A DNA stretch of 6,170 nt from JALYSX01 sp035544315 (GTDB lineage Bacteria > Vulcanimicrobiota > Vulcanimicrobiia > Vulcanimicrobiales > Vulcanimicrobiaceae), in NCBI GenBank assembly GCA_035544315.1, contig DATKGB010000064.1, positions 1-6,170 of the forward strand, read 5' to 3'. The notes under the pieces are model-generated. The model saw only the letters and a program-made list of their open reading frames with translations, was not told where the DNA came from and made no database searches. Made by a program: the position numbers and the translations under genes. This document shows, one piece after another, positions 5,030 to 6,170 of this stretch. Every line of letters begins with the position of its first letter. Positions within the stretch are counted from its first letter, which is position 1.

Positions 5030-5980
5030 TTAGGAAATGAGTTCGCGGGCGACCAACACGTTGCGCGGGTCGATCAAGTGCTTGTTGAGGCCGAGCTTCT
5101 CGGGCGGCACGCCCAAGGCGAACGCGACCAACTGCGGTAGGTGGAACGTCGGAAGGTCGGTGCGCCCCCAGCGCGCGGCGCTATCTTGCTGATAGCCGTC
5201 CAGCGCGAGGTGACAGAGCGGGCAGGGCGTGATGACGGCTTCGGCGCCGTGATCTTGGGCCATCCGCATGTTCTGACCGACCATATTGGCGGCGACGTTC
5301 TCTTTTTCGAGCTGGATGTGGAAGCCGCAGCAGCGCGTTTTCCCGGCATAATCGACCGCAACGCCGCCGATCGCTTCGATCACGTCTTCAAGCGAGTGCG
5401 GCTGGCGAGCCGATTCCCAGCCGTTGACGGACTCCGGGCGAATGATGTGACAGCCGTAAAACGGCGCGACCTTGAGGCCGTTGAGCGGGCGTACGACCAT
5501 CGACTTAAGTTTGTCCAAACCGATATCGTCGATGAGCAGCCATAGCAGGTGTCGCACGGTCACGTTGCCGTTGTACTTCGCGCCGAACTTGCCCAAGATC
5601 GAATTGGCTTGGCTCATACGCTCTTCGCTCTCGCGCAATTCTTTATTGGCCGCACGCATGTGACCGGTGCAGGTCGAACAGATCGTGATGACGTCGTCCA
5701 AGCCCAATACCTCGGCCTGGGCGTAGGTGCGAGCGTTGAGGACGCGTGCGACGTCGCCGTTGACGTCGTTGACGACCGACGCGCCGCAGCACGACGCCGC
5801 GGTCAGCTCGATCAGTTCGATGCCCAACTTGTCGGCCAGCAGCATCGTCGAATTGAAAAGTTCTTTGCATGACTCTTTGGCAACGCAACCGGGAAAGAAG
5901 CCGTAGCGTTTGGTTTGCGACGACCGGGTGCGCGCGTGAGAATCCAGAGGGCGCTCTTCGGGCAACAGCGTGGTGGACAC
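5030..5980 (-). CDS. hdrB: HdrB-like CCG-domain iron-sulfur protein (heterodisulfide reductase subunit B / SdhE family, 316 aa)
   Basis: This is a cytoplasmic redox subunit. Family members use two cysteine-rich CCG motifs to hold non-cubane [4Fe-4S] clusters that reduce disulfides or pass electrons. Both motifs are complete. Motif 1 is C32, C64-C65, C101-x-x-C104, with spacings of 31 and 35 residues that fit the family CX31-39CCX35-36CXXC pattern. Motif 2 is C177, C217-C218, C253-x-x-C256. Surrounding signatures are FFPGC, SCCGAS, FYGCHI, RCCGF and PCPLCH. A roughly 24-residue polar extension precedes the first motif. GTG 5980 is chosen because it overlaps the upstream stop (TAGTG) and has GGAGGTG 8 nt before it; the next ATG, codon 46, would lose C32. 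The adjacent HdrC-like gene supports a two-subunit module. In a non-methanogen the partner could be a quinone-linked heterodisulfide-reductase-like complex, or succinate dehydrogenase/fumarate reductase with this as SdhE. The symbol is at family level only. Confidence 0.9.
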   Translation of the reverse strand: MSTTLLPEERPLDSHARTRSSQTKRYGFFPGCVAKESCKELFNSTMLLADKLGIELIELTAASCCGASVVNDVNGDVARVLNARTYAQAEVLGLDDVITICSTCTGHMRAANKELRESEERMSQANSILGKFGAKYNGNVTVRHLLWLLIDDIGLDKLKSMVVRPLNGLKVAPFYGCHIIRPESVNGWESARQPHSLEDVIEAIGGVAVDYAGKTRCCGFHIQLEKENVAANMVGQNMRMAQDHGAEAVITPCPLCHLALDGYQQDSAARWGRTDLPTFHLPQLVAFALGVPPEKLGLNKHLIDPRNVLVARELIS

Positions 5981-6170
5981 TAGACGGGCACCTCCAGCGA
6001 TTCGAAAATTGTCCGAACTTCGTCGACTTTGGGGATCGGCTTGAGGAACGGCGGCGGCGCCTTGCCTTTGTAAAGCATCCGCAAGGCCAGGGGCGCGGTC
6101 TTGAGCAGACCCTTGATGTTAAAGCGGCCGATCGTCCCCAGGATTACGTCGGTTTCGGCCAGCATTCCCC
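5980..6170 (-). CDS. C-terminal fragment of a probable HdrC-like 4Fe-4S subunit (partial)
   Basis: The reading frame is open to the window edge (a Gly codon precedes the Met codon at 6163-6165) and ends at TAG 5980-5982, so about the last 62 residues of a longer protein are seen. The fragment has a basic, Pro-rich end (LALRMLYKGKAPPPFLKPIP, then KVDEVRTIFESLEV) resembling the C-terminal tail of HdrC-type subunits, which carry two [4Fe-4S] clusters in an N-terminal ferredoxin domain. No cysteine lies in the visible part, so the assignment rests on the tail and on tight coupling to the HdrB-like gene. An SdhB-like iron-sulfur subunit is an alternative. Confidence 0.6.
   Translation of the reverse strand, partial: GMLAETDVILGTIGRFNIKGLLKTAPLALRMLYKGKAPPPFLKPIPKVDEVRTIFESLEVPV
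5989..5995 (-). promoter_or_regulatory. Shine-Dalgarno site of the HdrB-like gene inside the upstream gene
   Basis: GGAGGTG on the minus strand lies within the last codons of the upstream gene, 8 nt before GTG 5980. With the one-base TAGTG overlap it fixes the start and indicates translational coupling of the two subunits. Confidence 0.75.

Noticed and set aside
5016..5033. Small hairpin CTAA-N5-TTAG followed by TTTTT at the end of the HdrB-like gene
   Set aside because: The stem is 4 AT-rich base pairs and includes the stop codon. It is too weak to call a terminator despite the T-run.
1..6170. tRNA, rRNA, CRISPR, insertion sequence or phage elements
   Set aside because: No cloverleaf-like tRNA, regularly spaced repeats, transposase-like reading frame or terminal inverted repeats were seen on either strand.

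Overview
The window is about 6.2 kb of moderately GC-rich bacterial DNA. It encodes a TonB-dependent outer-membrane receptor with an N-terminal carboxypeptidase-regulatory-like domain, several small Sec-exported proteins, and an HdrB/HdrC-type iron-sulfur pair. This suggests a diderm, GC-rich, probably environmental bacterium. The receptor style resembles those common in Acidobacteria and Candidatus Eremiobacterota (WPS-2), but that placement is inference from protein style and the sequence alone does not settle it.

Left part, plus strand (1-2036). A short basic ORF (24-203) with a strong Shine-Dalgarno (SD) is followed by a compact same-strand cluster built around one family of small secreted proteins. 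The cluster contains: copy A (296-679, intact); copy B (about 676-901, a decayed copy with two frame breaks and a nonsense codon); copy C (918-1364, intact); and gene D (1377-2021). Gene D starts with the family signal peptide, carries an unrelated central domain, and ends by reading the family's 3' end in the wrong frame. The intact copies share a signal peptide beginning MxRxRhxAL, a TPVWVTxY strand near the mature N-terminus, and a C-terminal FYICA-x5-[YF]-x-WS-x3-C block with a C-X14-C cysteine pair. I do not recognise the family. Gaps between intact genes are short and no internal terminator is visible, so the cluster is probably co-transcribed.

Middle (2007-5006). A bidirectional intrinsic terminator with a perfect 17-bp stem (2037-2073) separates the cluster from the convergent receptor gene. 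A second hairpin with a T-tract (2007-2026) backs it up in the minus direction only. The minus-strand receptor gene (2104-4911, 935 aa) has its own sigma70-like promoter at 4970-4997. The -35 element of that promoter lies inside a 22-bp inverted repeat (4985-5006), a likely operator.

Right end, minus strand (5030-6170). An HdrB-like protein with two complete CCG cysteine motifs is translationally coupled (TAGTG overlap) to the C-terminus of an upstream gene that looks HdrC-like and runs off the window. Together they look like part of a redox complex: a heterodisulfide-reductase-like electron carrier, or the SdhE-type part of a succinate dehydrogenase/fumarate reductase.

The most unusual material is the secreted-protein cluster: tandem duplication, decay of one copy, and a chimeric gene whose new C-terminus comes from out-of-frame reading of a family fragment. 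No tRNA, rRNA, CRISPR array, IS element or phage gene was seen.
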